A stretch of DNA of 64,000 nt, from the NCBI GenBank assembly GCA_032821775.1, contig JAVLRN010000003.1:3224001-3288000 (forward strand), given 5' to 3'. The notes under the pieces are model-generated. The model was not told where the DNA came from, searched no databases, and saw only the letters and a list, made by a program, of their open reading frames with translations. Of this stretch, positions 1 to 11,712 are shown piece after piece (the stretch's first letter is position 1; every line of letters begins with the position of its first letter). Origin of the DNA: Sanguinoderma infundibulare. Lineage: Eukaryota > Basidiomycota > Agaricomycetes > Polyporales > Polyporaceae. The position numbers and the translations under genes were made by a program.

Positions 1-336
1 TCAGGCGTACATGGCGTTCGCTAGGATCGGGCTGCGTGTTCAGCACACGGGCACTGGTGCAGAACGGGAGGAATCGAGGGTAGGAGGACGCGTCGGCCAC
101 CAGCTCGTACAGCTGCTTCTGCGTGTAACTGCGAATAAAGTCCGCGCTCAGCCGGAGCGTGCATCCGGATGCCATACGCACGGGAATATCTTGCGTTCAT
201 GGTACACCTGAGGACCCGAGCCACTATTGTCGCTCTGGCCAGAGAAGGGCGATAGCGACGAGATGTCCGGAAGGGTGAATATCCGTCTGGATAGCGAGGG
301 GGTCGAGCAGTGGACGAGGCGGGGGAGAAGGGCCAT
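1..336 (-). CDS. COQ10: Coenzyme Q-binding protein COQ10 (START domain), 3' end outside window
   Basis: Two exons are visible: 336-182 and 128-1, with a 53-nt intron (GTGCGT...GCAG, 181-129). The N-terminus is short, Arg/Ser-rich and fits a mitochondrial presequence. It is followed by YHERKIFPYTQKQLYELVAD and SYPRFLPFCTSARVL, the characteristic opening of the COQ10/polyketide-cyclase-like START fold (YHER..., L-x-VADVxSYPxFxPFC). In this family the protein binds coenzyme Q in the mitochondrial inner membrane and helps its synthesis and delivery to the respiratory chain. The frame is still open at base 1, so roughly the last two thirds of the protein lie outside the window. The start at 336 was chosen because it gives the presequence directly upstream of the conserved block. 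The gene is divergent from the one starting at 740. Confidence 0.88.
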
Positions 337-739
337 TCCAGAGTCGGCGAGGGCAAACCCAGTGAGTCGCGATTGGTTCCGCGATGCTCACGCTAGCAGT
401 AGGCGCTCGACAAGCGCTCGGGCGCGGTGTCCGTACAGCGTCCGCAAAGGTAAACTCAGTCTGCTGGCGACCCTTGTTCCCAAGAAATCTTCCTCCGCTG
501 CGCACTCGCCCTTGTCGCCTGCGCTATGCCCTCTGCTTCATCCTAGATCTCGTCTATTGTATCACCTAGGCTCTTCGCGCACAACGCTCTCTGTATACAT
601 ACCAACAACCAACTCTTTTCGAACTGGTGTCGTCATCGTATCTACCTAGCCTAAGGCTACGGCTGTAATACTTGCTCTGCTAATACGCGCGCATTCCGAC
701 GATCTACTGCAGCAACATACCCCTAACTCCATACCATAC
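337..739. promoter_or_regulatory. Divergent intergenic region COQ10 / coiled-coil gene
   Basis: The 403 bases lie between two divergent starts. The part next to the right-hand gene (about 490-640) is pyrimidine-rich on the + strand, as is common just upstream of transcription starts in basidiomycetes. No coding evidence and no specific binding site were recognised. Confidence 0.4.
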
Positions 740-3728
740 ATGAACATGGCCGATCAGCTCAGAATGCGTCTCTCAAACAGTTCTGATGAGTGAGTTGACT
801 TGTCCCTTGGAACGCTCCCATACCGATCCGTCCTAGCTCTCCTCTTCAGGAAGATGTCTCTGATAGCGAGCATGATACCGGGCCCCTCGAAGAGGACGTA
901 GAAGAGGCGATCGAGACCCTCAATCCTCGAAACTCCCAGCTCTCCCTCCACTCCGCCGCAGGCAACAGTCTCAATGACCGCCGTAATTCCAAGCGGAGAG
1001 CAGACTATGATCGCTTCAGCCTCACTCATCGCGTCAAATACCTCGTCGACGAGACAAAGGAGGCCAGGAAGCTACGCAAGGTCCTGCACGCCGCGCTCGA
1101 CAGGCTTGACTCGGAGACCCGACGAGCCCAGGAGGCGGAGCGGCGCGCGCTGGAGCTTGCTCAGCGTTTCAAAATCGTCAACGAGGCGCGCATTGCCGGT
1201 CAGCAGGAGCTGGACCGCACCCATGCCGAGCTCCGGATGTACAAGGTCCAGCTGGACAACGCGCAGAGGGAGATCTTGCGAGGCTCCGACTTGCTCAAGG
1301 ACATCGAACACCAGCGGGACAGCGCCGAGGCGGCAGCAGCCAGGGCGCGATCGATGGCGAGGAAGCTGAAGGAGGAGCAGCTGGTGATGAAGGCCAAGGA
1401 GGAAGGTCGCCGGGAGGGATACCAAGAGGGTCTCCGGCGGGGTTATCACCAGGCGCGTGGGGTGAGTCTCATCGAAGGTGCCCTCGATATACCCCCAGCA
1501 GGCGTCGGCCCATTGGGCGACATCATTGGCGAAACCCCTGCTGCGACTCTCCCTGCAACCGACCTCGGGCGTACAGATCCCTTGGATGGCCTGTCTATGA
1601 TGAACCTAGGTAGTCCGCCACCGGAGAACATTCCGCTCGCGTCCGCTTTCGCTCAGGATGGCGCGGGAGTTCAGGGTTCCCGCTTCCAAGAGATCATGGC
1701 CACTCCATCCACTCTTCGGTCAGCTCCTTTAGCGAGTGCCTCGCAGGCAGCTGGCCCATCGGGTTGGCCTGCGTCACTGGATGAAGAAGTCCCCTACATT
1801 CGTCCGACCTCGGTGCACAATAGGCCGCCCTCTGCCGCCCACGCAGACTACTCCATACCCCCGGATGGTTATATTCCTGCCGCCATTGGTCCTGACAACG
1901 TCATCTCCTTACCTCCTCCCCACGAGATGCACCGGCAGCCGTCCTTAGTAAGTGCACAACCAAGCACACTTTCTGACGCTCCTCGACCTGCCTCCACCCT
2001 GGGCGTCCCCCGTGATTATGCGTATGGTCAGCGCCCGCGCGGTTCACCGCGGTCCCTTGCCGAATCCCTGCCATCCACCACCATATCTCAGTTTGAACTT
2101 GTCAGTTCGCCAAAGACCGCGACCCGCGGTCTCCGTGACCGTAGCTCAGGACTCAGCGCCATCCCGGAAGTCTCGAGCTCCATGGAATTCAGCCCTAGTA
2201 CTGAAGGACGCGTACGAAGTTCTATCATCCCAGAAGCCATCGTTTTCCCAATGCCCGATGACACCTCAGAGAATAAACCATCAGAAATGCATGGCTCCCG
2301 CACTCGGGAGCTAAACCAAAGAATCGCTGACGAGTTAAGATACTCCGACCCAGAGCAGATGGACCAGTGGAGGCGATCCACAGCGAGTCAGGTCGGTGGT
2401 TCTGCTCGGTCCTTACCCTAGAACTTACTGACATGAAGCTTTTCTTGCCGTTTATGTGCACAATCATTCACAGAGCCATCCTTCGTCGTCCCGGGAGCAG
2501 TTGTACACGCCCCATCGACCAGCGCATATCACCACTCCGTCTCCGCTCGGTGACCCACGGAACGCTCCTTCTGCTCCAGTCACCCCTTCACCTCACTCGC
2601 ACCGTCGTTCGCATTCCGCTCAATCGCCGCCATCTGAGGGTCATTCGTCGCATCTAGGCGCAGGGTCCCACCGTCGAACAGCGTCTTCAACCCCCGTAAG
2701 CATTCGGATTGAGCCACCGGTTAGTATTCTTTGCTTCTTGTCTAAAGTAGCTAGCTGTGGGGATTTGAAACTGAACAAAACATTCCTTGCAGTCGGGTGC
2801 CAGCTCGCACGTTATTTCGCCAACCTCCCAATACCACGGCATGTTGTCGCCAGATACATCCCGTCCAGCTGCTCCCCCTGCACCTAGCACCCCAACACCT
2901 ACACGACCGCAGTCGGCTGCCGCTGGCTTCGGTGGCAGTGAACCCTATGCCTATGGAGCGCTGCCGCCTCGTCCACAATCTCCTTACCGTTACGTCCCTC
3001 CGTCTTCCCACACCCCAGTAGCTGGTTCCTCCTCCAGAGCCACTCCAGACCCGACTCGGGCCTATCCGGTCTATCCTGTATCGGCGCACAGCTCATCCAT
3101 GAGCAGTCTTGGAAGGCCCAAATCCCGATCAGCTTCCGCAGACTTCACGGCTCTGAGCGACTACCAGGATCGTCCTAGATCTCCTTCGATTCGTCCCCCG
3201 TCAACATATCCGAGCGAGCGACCTCCGCCAGCGCGCCCTATAACGCCCAACCAGGTGCCTATGACAGGGTATACGGATATCGCTTCTCATGTGCCTAGCG
3301 TCTTGCGAACACCTTCCCGCGCATCCTCCCGTCAATCGTTCTCTCAAGATCCTCCTGCCGCGGTCGGTCGTCCGGCATCCCGCGCATCTGCCAGCGAACA
3401 CCACCGAAGTCTCAGCCTCAATGCGGGTTCAACCCCGGCCGTGGTTATGCGACCGCTTTCGGGCTCGTCGCAGGTCCACCGAGTGCCGTCCGTGGGCTCG
3501 GTCAACAGCGAGACGTCGCGCAAATCCGGGAGTTACCAGCACTATGATCCGAATGGTTATGTGGACGCGGCGTATCTCGCGAGCTCGGAGAACCTGGCGG
3601 CCATGGCTAGCCCGAACACGGTGGCGAATACGATGGCCAATACGCGCGGAAACGCGGTGTACACCGCTGGCCCGTCGCGGCTCAGGAGCTCGTCGCCTTC
3701 GATATCGTACCCCAGCTTCCGAAGTTGA
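740..3728 (+). CDS. Hypothetical protein, N-terminal coiled coil, Ser/Pro-rich tail
   Basis: Four exons: 740-789, 837-2391, 2474-2719 and 2793-3728; all junctions are GT-AG and keep frame, giving 928 aa. I do not recognise the family. Residues about 15-70 are acidic and Ser-rich. Residues about 85-235 are a long charged heptad-like helix rich in Glu, Lys, Arg and Ala (for example KLRKVLHAALDRLDSETRRA), ending in an Arg/Gly/Tyr-rich stretch (EGRREGYQEGLRRGYHQA). The remaining 690 residues are low-complexity and rich in Ser, Pro, His and Arg, with many SP/TP sites, and end SYPSFRS. No membrane segments or enzymatic motifs are seen. A scaffold or septum/polarity role would be a guess. The start at 740 was chosen because it gives the first exon with a consensus donor (GTGAGT); an in-frame ATG two codons later is an equal option. 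Confidence 0.72.
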
Positions 3729-5985
3729 ATGGTGGTCTCTGCTTCTGCTTCTCGACTGTCGGACTTATTGACGAGACGATAGAATATATGTGATATTGAC
3801 GGCATATACTTAGTCAGGTACCGTTGTACGGATCGGGTTGTTGTATGCGTATTTACGGAAGCGGACTTTTCATGGTAGGCCAGTGTACTTTACGACTCGA
3901 TATGTTGACCAGGTCCGTGTCGCGTTGCGTCATTTCCTGACATGCACTTCACGCGCTACTTGTTTGTAAAGGCAATTGATGGTTGTACGGCAGCTTGAAG
4001 CATGTACAAGCTGTCTCACAGGGTTGACCTCGTCGTTACAGGTACGTGCCGTACATACCTCTTCACCCTTTGGCCATACTGGGCGCAAAGAATGCAAGGT
4101 GAGTGCCGAGGTTTGACATTTATTTACGAAAGTAATTGATCATCCTTATGTAGGTTTGACGTACTTTGCGTCGGCACGCACAACTCCACATCAACGGGTG
4201 CATTGGGTGCGTCACGCTTGTCTTTCTGTGTCTTGGTTGGACTATGCGTCAAGCTCGGATACGTGCGATTAGCGATGGACACACAACGGACAACAGTGTC
4301 ATACCGAGCATGCCTCCCCGACGCAAGCGCGACGTTATTCAAACCCAGGTGTCAGGGAGTTGTTTTTTGCGCTTAGAAGCCCTGCTGGACGCTGGTGTCA
4401 CCGAGGACGTGGCGTCGGCTGTTGGCGATGCCACCTGCGCTGCTTCCGAATCCGATCGTTCGCCAGGCATGGCAATCTGTCTGCTACTCGAGCTGGGACG
4501 TGTTGTGCTCACAGATCGACTCTTTCGCAGCCGACTCGGAAGACACTCTGTTCGCTTATCCACAAGCCTGTGTACTTCGTCGCAGTGGGATGCGCGCATG
4601 GGCAGCAGTGATTGGTGCGCATTTCAGGTGCCGCGTTTACCGTTCGCTGTGACGACTGCGCATAAGAAGCGGGCCGTGCTCGTCTTCCATTCGAGTACTC
4701 AGGCCGTGTTGACTCTCCCGACGTGCAAGGAGCCTATGGCACCTCTTCTCGCTTATCGTGCGACGTTGGGGACGCTCCATACGACTGGTCTGCAGTTTGT
4801 GGCGCTATTTTCTCCGACGCGGCGCATGACACGCGCCGAGCTTCTCCAACTGCTCTCCCGCACAGGATGCAAGGACGTGGGCCTGCGGTCCGGCGGGCTT
4901 GCGTCTCGTGCCTTGCGTCTGTTCCCGAGTTTCACGACGAGTCTAAGTATACCGGTCTTGAGCCAGCGTGCTGCGTGCTCAGCTTATGTATCTCCTCCTG
5001 GCGGAGTCGTTCAGAAGCCAGGTTATCGTCGGGTTGTCGCCAAGTCACGCGCGCTTGCGTGTTGTGCCGGAAATTCTTCGTGGGTTTCCATCACCGCTCA
5101 GGTTCGTTGCCTTTTCCTTTTCGATGGGAGAGAATGTGCATCTCCCAACACTTTCTCATGCATGACTAATCGTTATACAGGAATCTACTCTTGGCTTACA
5201 GCACTCTACAACAGGACCGATGCCACATGTTGCTCTGGGCAAATCGCGCTCGTGTGCCGTATTCAGCGCTGAAGCGAATGCCAAGTTAAACGGTACTGTA
5301 CGCGCCTTCCATAGAAGCTGGATGCCATGATGCTCACTATCATTATCGTTTTCAGTCAAGTGCTTGAAGCACAACAAAGATGGCATCATGTTCCCTGGAT
5401 GTCGCCAGGGGAGAATCGCGATGCTGCATTCCGGCATTCCAGTCGTTCGCGACCATGTGCGCCTGCACAGGTGATATGCTCAAATGACAAAGGAGCTGAA
5501 TGCCGATAGGGAGTCGGATGCGACCCACCACCTATCGCATTCAGCCGACAGGCACACGAAGGCATTGAACACCGGAAGCGATCCGCTGGCGACACGACGG
5601 CTATCGCTACGCGGTGCTATCGTCTGGGTTCGTGCACAAAATCGCCCCCGAATATGGTCATGCAGCAGCATCTGGAAGCCGCAATTCATCAACGTCATAC
5701 GCGCATCCCGGCTGACACTCGGCTGGCGATACGGATTCTCGAGCTGTCAGCTCTTCTCGCGGGATCGACGGATTACCGCCGTAGGTGCGCCCACGTATAA
5801 GAGCAAGAAGCTTTTCGAGACCGACGTGCCCATCGAGAACACGTACGCCGCCCAGCGCACGGTAACTCTCGCCATCCGTTTCTTCGCTCTCGGCCTCTTC
5901 GCTCTTTCCGGCCACCGCCGCGGCGAACTGGCAGACAGACGACTCGCCCCCCTTCGACCTCGGCTTCGACTTCGGCAAGACGGAG
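3729..5985. other. Long region without a confident gene; one open frame at 4166-5272
   Basis: An open frame of 368 codons runs on the + strand from 4166 to 5272 (a later in-frame ATG is at 4310). It matches nothing I know, is rich in Cys, Arg and Ser, and lacks the strong third-position GC preference of neighbouring genes. The two other + frames are also open for long stretches (4395-4652 and 4723-5169). This suggests either a multi-exon lineage-specific gene using more than one frame, or a decayed gene. A possible 70-nt intron with donor GTTCGT at 5102 and acceptor CAG at 5181 is visible. 5273-5985 holds nothing I can support except the upstream region of the S28 peptidase. Confidence 0.25.
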
Positions 5986-8245
5986 ATGGTGCTCAAGCTC
6001 GGTTTGGCGGCTTCCGCCGTCCTCTCGGCGCTGCTGGTTCTGGTTCCGGCTCTGATGTTGGGGGCGCACGGGCGCACGGCCGACGGGCGCGTGCATGGAA
6101 ACATTCCGCGCCCCCCCGGCGTGCCCAGGGCGTCCGCGCCGACGGTGCGCGCGGTGACGAGCCGGAACGGGACGACGCTGCCGCCGTACAACACGACGTA
6201 TTATTTTGACCAGCTGATCGACCACACGGACCCGTCGCGGGGGACGTTCAAGCAGCGCTTCTGGCACACGTACGAGTGGTACGAGGCTGGTACGTTGGGT
6301 TTCTCGTTCTGATGCGCAGTGGATGATTCGAGGGCGGCTGACGAGTTGTCGCAAAGGCGGGCCGATCATCCTCTTCACGCCGGGAGAGGTCAACGCCGAA
6401 GGTCAGTCGTAGTACGGTGGATACCAAGAGAGACTCGGATTCGGCGAAGCTGACTCGACACGGTGCTGGCAGAATACGTCGGCTACCTCACGAACGTCAC
6501 TATCAACGGCCAGGTCGCGCAGCAGCAGAGCGGGTCGACGATCGTGCTCGAGCACCGCTTCTACGGTTTCTCGAACCCACTCCCGAACCTCTCTTCTGAG
6601 AGCTTGAAGCTGCACACGATCCAGCAGGCGATCGACGACCTCGAGTACTTCGCGAAGAACGTGAAGCTGCCCCAGCCGAATGGGGACGCTCTCGCTCCTG
6701 GCAAGGCGCCTTGGGTCCTCATCGGGGGATCGTATTCTGGCGCGCTCACGAGCTTTACCGTCGTGAAGTATGTGCTTCAAGAAGTTAATTGGTCTCGTGT
6801 TTCGAAACCGCCGACTGACCTCCCCCTCCGCTCCCTTCAGCAAGCCCGGCCTGTTCCAAGCCGCGTACGCCTCATCGGCAGTCGTGGAAAGCATCATGTA
6901 CGTCGAGTCGCCGTTTCGATAAGCAGTTCAGGCTTTTCTATCTGCGGTGTGCTAACGCGTTCCCGGTGCGAACGCAGCGATTACTGGGGATACTTCCAGC
7001 CCATCCTCGAGTACATGCCGCAGAACTGCTCGGCGGACGTCCAGGCGGTCATCGAGCACGTCGACTCGGTCTTCACTTCGGACGACCAAGGGGCGATCAA
7101 CGAGCTTTTGGCGGTCTGGAACTTCACCGCCCTCGCGCCCCACCTCGACGATGCGGCGGGCGCTCGTGAGTCGCGACTTGACCAAGTTCCTGTTGAGGAG
7201 GGGGCCACTGACGTGTTGTTTCGATGGCAGTGCGCAACAACCTGTGGGACTGGCAGAGTCTTAACCCCGACACCGGCTATGGGCTTTTCAACGCGTTCTG
7301 CGACGCGCTCGAGGTCAAAGACGGCGTGAGCGCTTCTCCGGAGGGATGGGGTCTCGAGCACGCCCTCCAAGCTTGGGGCTCGTATTGGAACACGACGTAC
7401 TACGCCCTCCGTGAGTCTGTTAGTGCTTCTGGCAAGGGTAGCCGCTGAACCAATGATGGACTCTTCTCAGTTTGCGGAAGTTCCGATCAAGTGTAAGTGC
7501 GCCTTCCGTCGACGATTCGGAAGCGGAAATTGACGCGGAGTTTTTGACAGGACCTGCCTGGGCTCGTACGACCCCACGCAAGCATACTGGACGGACACTT
7601 CGGTCAACAACGCTGGCCGATCTTGGTTCTGGATTGTGTACGCGCTATCCTTTCTGGCGGCGCTTTTACGGACGGGGCTGATAAGAGTCTTGGGTTGACA
7701 CTGACAGGTGCAACGAGGTGGGCTTCTTCCAGGACGGCGCGCCGGCCGGGCACCCGACGCTGGTGACGCGCCTGGTGCAGCCTCCGTACGACGAGAGACA
7801 GTGCACGTACATGTTCCCGGAGGCGTTCCCGCAAGACGGGCCGCTGCCTGTGCCGCGGGTGGACGAGACGAACAAGGCGTACGATGGGTGGTTCGTCAAG
7901 GCGGACCGCCTCTTCTTCGCGAACGGCCACCGTGCGTGCCTTCTTTTCCCGCTTCTTTCCCAAGTCCCCGCACCGCATGTGGTCGGGCGATGTCGACAAG
8001 CTGACTGACGTGCGATTTTGCTTTGTGGGATGCCAGGGGATCCTTGGAGGGAAGCGACCAAGGCTGCGGATGGGACGAACTTCGTGAGCACGCCGGGGCA
8101 ACCGCTCGCGATCTCGGACGGGTTCCACTGCTCAGACTTGATCACGGATAATGGCCTCGTCGACCCGACCGTGAAGGCTGTCCAGGAGCAAGGGCTGAAG
8201 GCGATCGGGCCTTGGCTCGCGGAGTGGAAGCCGACCGCGCGGTGA
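5986..8245 (+). CDS. Secreted serine carboxypeptidase, peptidase family S28
   Basis: Ten exons: 5986-6289, 6357-6401, 6473-6767, 6841-6897, 6978-7165, 7231-7410, 7471-7492, 7551-7637, 7708-7931 and 8037-8245; 536 aa, typical of fungal S28. Residues about 4-28 form a hydrophobic signal peptide. Then comes the family start (YYFDQLIDHTDPSRGTFKQR). The catalytic triad is visible: Ser203 in GGSYSG, Asp469 in NGHRDPWRE (spanning the last intron) and His498 in DGFHCSD. Several N-x-T/S sites fit a secreted glycoprotein. S28 enzymes (relatives of prolylcarboxypeptidase and dipeptidyl peptidase II) cleave at proline; extracellular protein digestion is the likely role (inference). The 22-nt exon 7 encodes CGSSDQ and is needed to keep frame. 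The start was taken at the ATG that begins the signal peptide. Confidence 0.93.
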
Positions 8246-9379
8246 GTTTGACGCGGGCGAGGGGAGAGTTGGATTCGTATGAGTCGTGCGGCACATGGAC
8301 TAGGGGTCTAAACGTTTATGCATGGCTGTATCATAGCATCTGGGTGGACGCGGTATCTGAATATAGCAGTGTCAGCATTGGTGTACTGAACGCTCCCGGC
8401 CGGATGGTGCGTTGATTCGATTGGACGGAGATGAGCATTCTACCGGGTGAATCGAGACGCAGTGCGATGTCCGAGTCTTCGCGAGCGCAGCGCCCGTCTC
8501 CATAGCCGTTTGTATGGGGAAGACCGCAACAACCCGCAACCGATGATGGTGCATGATGGCCGGTAAGTTACGTCCGGGGCCACGCAGCGGTGGTGAACCG
8601 GTGACAGGCGGACAAATAGAGCAGGCTAAGAGGGAGCCAGCTACGCCTAGATGGTTGGCAGCTGTCTGGAGCGCTGTGGCATTTGTACAAGCCGATGGTG
8701 GGGCGGGGCGTAGCCCTGGTCAAAGGGCATGTTGTGGGCGGACGGCGCAGGACTGGAGAGGAGCCGGCCGAACTATTCACCGGCCGACGGCGGATGGATG
8801 GCGTCGTTCGCTGTGGGGAACCTTGGCGGTGTCGATTCCCAGCGTGCTGCTTCCAGACATCTCGATCAGTGACGGCGACGTCAGTTATCCCAGCCGCTGT
8901 GGCGCGCGGGCAAAGGGCTCCCGCGCCCCCGAATCCCATCCCGTAATTGCGCATCGACAGAGGCGACAAAAGAGAGACAACGCAGGAACAAGGGGCCCAT
9001 CGAGAGGCAGCCCCAGCAGCCTGAGGCTGGCAAAGCAACGGGTGAGACAAAGGAGGGCGTCGCGCGACGACGGACCCCGGCCGGCGCTTTCCCGATATGG
9101 AAACCCTCGTCTGGGGAACCTCCATCGGAAGGCGTGCACGTGATGTTCCCCTCTGCCCACAGGCGAACAACCCTCTGCCCTGCTCTGGATTTAATTTGTT
9201 CATTTATCTCCCTTCACTTCTTTCCCAACTCCCTCATCATCCGCTCGTCGCCACTCCTATCTCCAGTCAGTCTCCCTCGTGCCCGTCCTCGCCGTCCCCG
9301 CCGTCGTCCTGACCGTCCTCCTCGTTGCAGCCCTCCATTCTCCCACCCCCACCCCCACCCAATCCCAACCTCAACCGCA
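8246..9379. promoter_or_regulatory. Intergenic region and 14-3-3 promoter
   Basis: Both strands have open frames here (for example 8553-9143), but none has recognisable protein character. From about 9190 to 9375 the + strand is strongly C/T-rich, ending in a CCCACCCCCACCC tract. This is the kind of pyrimidine tract found at transcription starts of highly expressed basidiomycete genes and fits a strong 14-3-3 promoter (inference). Confidence 0.4.
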
Positions 9380-9441
9380 GTGAGTTCCGACGCGTCAAAC
9401 GCGTTGTTTACGCGTGGCTGATGACGTATCTCCTTCCCCAG
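9380..9441 (+). other. Probable 5' UTR intron of the 14-3-3 gene
   Basis: A consensus donor GTGAGT at 9380 and a polypyrimidine/CCCCAG acceptor ending at 9441 frame 62 bases, with the 14-3-3 ATG starting at the very next base. The size matches the other introns here. The donor follows the pyrimidine tract directly, so the leader exon would be short. Confidence 0.55.
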
Positions 9442-10397
9442 ATGTCCCAGTCTCGTGAGGACTCTGTCTACCTTGCCAAGCTCGCTGAGCAGGCAGAACG
9501 CTATGAGGGTGCGTGCCTCCCACAACGTGTCTTGTTGGCTCGCGTGGCTCATGCCCTTTCCGTCCGCCCCAGAGATGGTCGAGAACATGAAGCGTGTCGC
9601 TTCCTCCGACCAGGAGCTCACCGTCGAGGAGCGTAACCTCCTCTCCGTCGCCTACAAGAATGTCATCGGTGCCCGCCGTGCGTCGTGGCGTATCGTCTCC
9701 TCCATCGAACAGAAGGAGGAGTCCAAGGGCAACGAGGTCCAGGTCAAGATGATCAAGGGCTACCGGGAGAAGATTGAGAGCGAACTCGCAAAGATCTGCG
9801 AGGACATCCTCGACGTTCTTGACAAGCACCTCATCCCTTCGGCCGCCTCTGGCGAGTCCAAGGTCTTCTACCACAAGATGTGAGCGCCGTTTTGTTTTTG
9901 GTTCGTCTTATCGTTCGCTTATCATTCTTGCTCGCGTGTAGGATGGGCGACTACCACCGTTACCTTGCCGAGTTCGCCACGGGCGACAAGCGGAAAGAGA
10001 GCGCCGACAAGTCGCTCGAGGCCTACAAGGCCGCATCCGACGTTGCCGTCACCGAGCTTCCCCCCACTCACCCTATCCGTCTCGGTCTCGCCCTCAACTT
10101 CTCCGTCTTCTACTACGAGATACTCAACAGCCCCGACCGCGCGTGCCACCTCGCAAAGCAGGCGTTCGACGATGCCATTGCTGAGCTCGACACCCTTTCG
10201 GAGGAAAGTTACAAGGACTCGACGCTCATCATGCAGTTGCTCCGCGACAACCTTACCCTCTGGACCTCGGACATGCAGGAGTCCGGTCAGTAGCCCCGAT
10301 CAACCTTTGCTTTATGTGATGCTCATCCCTTTGCTGCCTAACAGACAAGCCGGCGGAGAAGGATGATGCCGCGGACGCCCCCGCAGAAGAGGCATAA
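9442..10397 (+). CDS. 14-3-3 protein
   Basis: Four exons: 9442-9508, 9573-9879, 9942-10285 and 10345-10397; 256 aa, normal for the family. It begins [20 protein letters not shown] and contains the signatures [20 protein letters not shown] and [18 protein letters not shown]. The phosphopeptide groove residues (K of the LSVAYKN helix, the RR/RY basic pocket, and the [11 protein letters not shown] helix) are present. The C-terminal tail is acidic ([17 protein letters not shown]). The protein is a dimeric adaptor for phospho-Ser/Thr targets in signalling, cell cycle and secretion; fungi usually carry one or two copies. The gene has a strong pyrimidine-rich promoter and a probable 5' UTR intron, in line with high expression. 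Confidence 0.97.
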
Positions 10398-11712
10398 GCG
10401 TGCATCGGGGGTTCTGGCATGAAGTCTTATTTCGTGTAGTCTGTCGTAATGTCTTGCTCATCCGTCATCCGCATCCTGCATCGTCATCGTATCATACGCG
10501 CACCTATCACCTTTTCTGCATTCCTTCGTTCCTTCGTGTCGCATTTGTCTTGAGTGGCTTCCATGAACATGATAATGACCGTGACGAGTCGCTATGTGTA
10601 TAGGAAGGGTTTCGGAATGCAGTCATCTCCATCGTCTTGATGTGTGGTGTGGACGGCGAGGTCAGCGCGATGTTTTGCACGAGGCATGTACAACAGTTTC
10701 ATAAGTCCGCCAAAGAGTCGGTCGATCGTCAATAGGGCCTAGTTCAGTCGGTGTACGTAGGCCGCCGGCAACGTGTACTGCCCTTACTTCACGCATGATG
10801 TTGTATCGACGTCACGTCGATGCAGCGGTACCAATCTGCCAATTACAGTAGCGGTGGATATACGGCAGCATGGGGCGTAGGTCGTGTATCGACGACTTTG
10901 AGGAGTTTATTGCTCTACAGCTTCGTCACTTCAAACGTCCGTTTCTAAACACTGTGGCTCATCGTAATACCGTATCTATTCCTAGGGAACGGAACTTGGC
11001 GCAGACACACGTGTGGACGACGTATCGCTGTCTTCCCTTCCTGTGCAGATATCAGTTGACACTCAGATATCTGCCTCCGGAAGCAGCACAAGATGGCGCG
11101 GACGCTCGAGCTGGCGCGCAGTCTATTATGACGGGCGTTTGTGGGATATGGAGCGCCCAACGGAGCCTGGGCAAACGGCGATGGAAAAATCGACAATGGG
11201 TATGTTCACTCTAGCTCAGGGCAGGAGAGAAGAGGGTGCTGGCAGAGGAGGCAGAAGGGTGTATGAGGAAGAGAAGCGGCCAGAAGATGCACGCTGCGGT
11301 ACACAAGGACCGATGTGTTGCTTTGCGCGCGAGAGCCAGACCGCGGCCGTTGATTGGATGAGCTTGAATCGCCGCGGAGGTTAAAAGAGGCGGCGCCCGT
11401 GTCGAATGCCGTCCGTACGCTGCTGCGAATGATGACCGTTGCTCGCTCCGCCGGCAGGCGTGAGCTGGGTATGGGGGCGATGGGGACGACGGGTGCTGGC
11501 GGGGCTGTGGAGGAGAGGAGGGGAGGGTTGTGTATGTGGCTATGAGGGCAGCGATCAGGCGGAGGTAGGATCGGCGCTGGGAATTGAACTCAGCGAAGGT
11601 GCGATCTCCCACGCGGAAGGTGTCTGGGTTGAAGGGCCGCTGTCCGGGCAGAAATCGCGGCGGGGACTCGTTGGCCTCTGTTTCTTCCTTCCTTTCCTTG
11701 TCCACGGCCACA
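10398..11712. other. Intergenic region upstream of the KDM5 gene
   Basis: About 1.3 kb holds the 14-3-3 3' UTR and the KDM5 leader. The + frame 10870-11214 (114 codons) has no recognisable features and is probably not a gene. The KDM5 frame stays open upstream of its chosen ATG back to 11584, so an N-terminal extension of 43 residues cannot be excluded. Confidence 0.3.

Noticed and set aside
8553..9203. Overlapping open frames on both strands between the S28 and 14-3-3 genes
   Set aside because: Neither strand shows splice-consistent or family-like sequence; the region fits a promoter/UTR.
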